Positions 62,226 to 64,000 of a DNA stretch of 64,000 nucleotides are shown piece after piece. The stretch lies in assembly GCA_037440065.1 (NCBI GenBank), contig JBBIUV010000016.1:124001-188000 (forward strand). The letters run 5' to 3'. The stretch comes from UBA1563 sp037440065 (GTDB lineage: Bacteria; Bacteroidota; Ignavibacteria; Ignavibacteriales; Ignavibacteriaceae). The number at the start of each line of letters is the position of its first letter. Positions within the stretch are counted from its first letter, which is position 1. The notes under the pieces are model-generated. The model was not told where the DNA came from. It did not search any database and saw only the letters and a list, made by a program, of their open reading frames with translations. Position numbers and translations under genes: made by a program.

Positions 62226-63269
62226 ATGACCGTTTTAGGAATCGAAAGTTCATGCGATGAAACCTCAGTCGCAGTGGTAAAGGATGATATTGTTTTAGCC
62301 AATCTAATTTCTTCGCAAGATTTTCACATGAATTTTGGCGGAGTTGTTCCAGAATTATCAAGCCGAGCTCACATCCAAATTATTTCTTCGTTAGTTAAAA
62401 ATGCACTCATCAAATCGGAGTGCACACTAAATGATATTGATGCAATCGGTGCAACCGCGGGACCGGGATTAATCGGAGCGCTTTTGGTTGGTTATACTTT
62501 TGCACGGGGATTAGCATTCGCAAAAAACAAAAAATTCGTTCCTGTCAATCATATTGAAGGTCATATTTTCTCAGGATTTCTTTCCGAAGATAAACCGCAA
62601 TTTCCGCTCCTTGTGTTGGCAGTTTCCGGCGGACACACTCTTCTTTTAATTGCAAAAAGTTTTACAGAAATAGTTAAACTCGGTTCTACTATTGATGACG
62701 CTGCCGGTGAAGCGTTTGATAAAGTTGCAAAGATGATTGGACTCGGTTATCCCGGCGGACCCAAAATTCAAGCTGCTGCAGAAAAAGGGGATAAGAAAAA
62801 AAATTCTTTTCCAATTGCCGATCTAAAAGGGAAGTACGATTTTTCATTTAGCGGCTTAAAAACCTCCGTGCTTCGTTACATTCAGTCCACCTTTGGCGGA
62901 CCAAACGGAATTGTTATTCCGGAGGAAAATATTAATGATATTGCCGCTTCGTTCCAGAATGCAGTGGTTACTGCGTTACTTAAAAAATGTGAACTAGCTT
63001 TAAAAGAATTTGAAATTAATTCGATGTCTTTAGTCGGGGGAGTTGCGGCGAATAAAGAATTGCGCGATTCTTTTCTTAGGTTGGGTGAAAAATATAAAAA
63101 GAAAGTTGTTATTCCAGGATTGGAATATTGCGGAGATAATGGTGCGATGATCGCTTTCCGTGCTTCATCACTTATCAACGCGGGGGAAAGTTTTTCGCTT
63201 GAAACTGACGCCTTTCCTAATTTTTCTTCAAAATATTTTATTAATCCGCCCTTACCGGACTCTCGATAG
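62226..63269 (+). CDS. tsaD: tRNA N6-threonylcarbamoyladenosine transferase
   Basis: 347 residues. GIESSCDETSVAVV (residues 4-17), HIEGHIFSGFL with metal-binding His residues, and LAVSGGHTLLLI are diagnostic of the Kae1/TsaD ATPase fold; SLVGGVAANKELRDSFLRL and PGLEYCGDNGAMIAFRA are further conserved motifs. It installs the t6A modification on tRNAs reading ANN codons, with TsaB, TsaC and TsaE (not in the window). It is 27 bases before the fusion gene. Confidence 0.95.
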   Translation: MTVLGIESSCDETSVAVVKDDIVLANLISSQDFHMNFGGVVPELSSRAHIQIISSLVKNALIKSECTLNDIDAIGATAGPGLIGALLVGYTFARGLAFAKNKKFVPVNHIEGHIFSGFLSEDKPQFPLLVLAVSGGHTLLLIAKSFTEIVKLGSTIDDAAGEAFDKVAKMIGLGYPGGPKIQAAAEKGDKKKNSFPIADLKGKYDFSFSGLKTSVLRYIQSTFGGPNGIVIPEENINDIAASFQNAVVTALLKKCELALKEFEINSMSLVGGVAANKELRDSFLRLGEKYKKKVVIPGLEYCGDNGAMIAFRASSLINAGESFSLETDAFPNFSSKYFINPPLPDSR

Positions 63270-63295
63270 AAAAAGAAATTTCTTATCTTTGTTCA

Positions 63296-64000
63296 ATGGA
63301 AAATGTATACAAAAAAGTAGAAAATGAACTGCAATCTCTTTCAAATGAAGAGAAGGAAGAGTTATTAAACAAACTTCGGTTAGGTGTAGATACAATCGAT
63401 AGAGAATTGGTTGCCCTCCTTTCCAAACGGACAAAACATTCTATTTTGATCGGAAGAATTAAACGATCGATGGGATTGCCGACGTACAACCCCGATCGCG
63501 AAAAATTCATCAATGAAAAGATCGGCTCCTATGCGGAAGAGCCTTTACGTAAAGAAGCCGTAATGCGGATTTATGAGCGCATTCTTGATGAGTCGCGTGC
63601 AATTCAACGAGAAGAAGCCAACAAAGGAAATCTTTACAACTTGTTTTCGGGAGAAGGGAAAATTTCATTTAAATCGCTTCTCTCTAAAAAAGAGTTACTA
63701 ATAATTCTTTCTTTTTTTATTATAGTTCTGTCGGTTCTCTCATATATTTTTTTTAGTCCAAATTATTATTCCGGCTTGTCTCCCAAAGTAGTGAAGGTGA
63801 GCAAAGGGGAATCGTTGGAAGCGCTAGCACAAAATCTTTATGCAGAAGGGATTGTTTCAAGTAAAGGAAATTTTAAATTAGCCGCCTACATTTATGGTGC
63901 AACAAAAAGAATTAAAGCCGCCCGCTATCATGTTCCGAATGGGTTGAGTTATCTCTCTTTGCTTGATCTTTTTATTTCTGGCAAAGGTGATAAGTTAAAA
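63296..64000 (+). CDS. Chorismate mutase-MltG fusion protein (partial)
   Basis: A continuous frame of 235 codons from ATG 63296 to the window end; I checked it codon by codon and it has no stop. Residues ~26-105 are an AroQ-type chorismate mutase (LRLGVDTIDRELVALLSKR, IGRIKRSMGLP, NPDREKFIN, IYERILDESRAIQ), with the key Arg, Lys, Arg-Glu and Gln positions present. A membrane helix follows (about residues 133-155), then the opening of MltG (VVKVSKGESLEALAQNLYAEGIVSSKG, ARYHVPNGLSYLSLLDLFISGK). The MltG core lies outside. No ribosome site is strong. Confidence 0.85.
   Translation, partial: MENVYKKVENELQSLSNEEKEELLNKLRLGVDTIDRELVALLSKRTKHSILIGRIKRSMGLPTYNPDREKFINEKIGSYAEEPLRKEAVMRIYERILDESRAIQREEANKGNLYNLFSGEGKISFKSLLSKKELLIILSFFIIVLSVLSYIFFSPNYYSGLSPKVVKVSKGESLEALAQNLYAEGIVSSKGNFKLAAYIYGATKRIKAARYHVPNGLSYLSLLDLFISGKGDKLK

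Noticed and set aside
1..64000. CRISPR arrays, insertion sequences, prophage genes
   Set aside because: No regularly spaced repeats, transposase motifs or phage structural genes were seen on either strand.

Overview
The window is AT-rich bacterial chromosome, most likely from the Ignavibacteria/Chlorobi side of the Bacteroidota. Three things point there: a type IX secretion sorting domain with the LLQNYPNPFNPTT signature at the end of the 929-residue protein (4163-6952), Oar-type TonB-dependent receptors, and many Bacteroidota-type hypothetical families. That placement is inferred from protein style, not from a marker-gene tree. Every gene I can support over the 64 kb lies on the + strand. 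I see no transposase, integrase, CRISPR array, prophage or rRNA.

Layout. 1-8.1 kb: envelope and secreted proteins (end of an outer-membrane barrel protein, subtilase-like protein, cysteine-motif redox protein, T9SS beta-propeller-like protein, CPBP protease). 8.1-29.9 kb: a long run of small, mostly single-domain accessory enzymes: three methyltransferases, three GNATs, two GT1 glycosyltransferases, CAT-like and NAT-like acetyltransferases, a class V aminotransferase, HAD, PPOX, thioesterase, LysE exporter, saccharopine-dehydrogenase-like, YunG, DUF4386, cyclase and several small membrane proteins. It looks like an accessory island. It contains a 67-bp imperfect duplication (23141-23207 and 24065-24131) that records a rearrangement. 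30.4-36.6 kb: TonB-dependent receptor, ECF sigma factor, DGC zinc-binding protein, PEP-mutase/isocitrate-lyase-like enzyme and a trans-aconitate-type methyltransferase. 36.7-45.4 kb: MarR regulator with TolC/adaptor/RND pump, a CSCG-containing permease, an MDR oxidoreductase and a small thiol protein.

45.6-53.4 kb is the conserved translation core: tRNA-Leu(TAA), tRNA-Val(GAC), thrS, infC (apparently starting at AUC), rpmI, rplT, pheS, pheT, a ZapB-like coiled coil, zapA, then a structured RNA that fits 6S RNA. Ribonuclease Y follows. 55.2-59.7 kb is a sulfur/nitrogen redox module: a MerR regulator with a cysteine-rich tail next to a perfect 28-bp palindrome, an eight-heme tetrathionate-reductase-family cytochrome, a membrane cytochrome b, and two YeeE/YedE transporters, the second fused to a degenerate rhodanese. 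59.8-64 kb is housekeeping: coaE, prephenate dehydratase, proline dehydrogenase, tsaD.

The most unusual object is at the right edge. A single open frame from 63296 to the window end joins a complete AroQ-type chorismate mutase domain to a membrane anchor and the start of an MltG-type cell-wall lytic transglycosylase. The separate prephenate dehydratase nearby has no mutase domain, so the fusion may supply that activity to phenylalanine synthesis.
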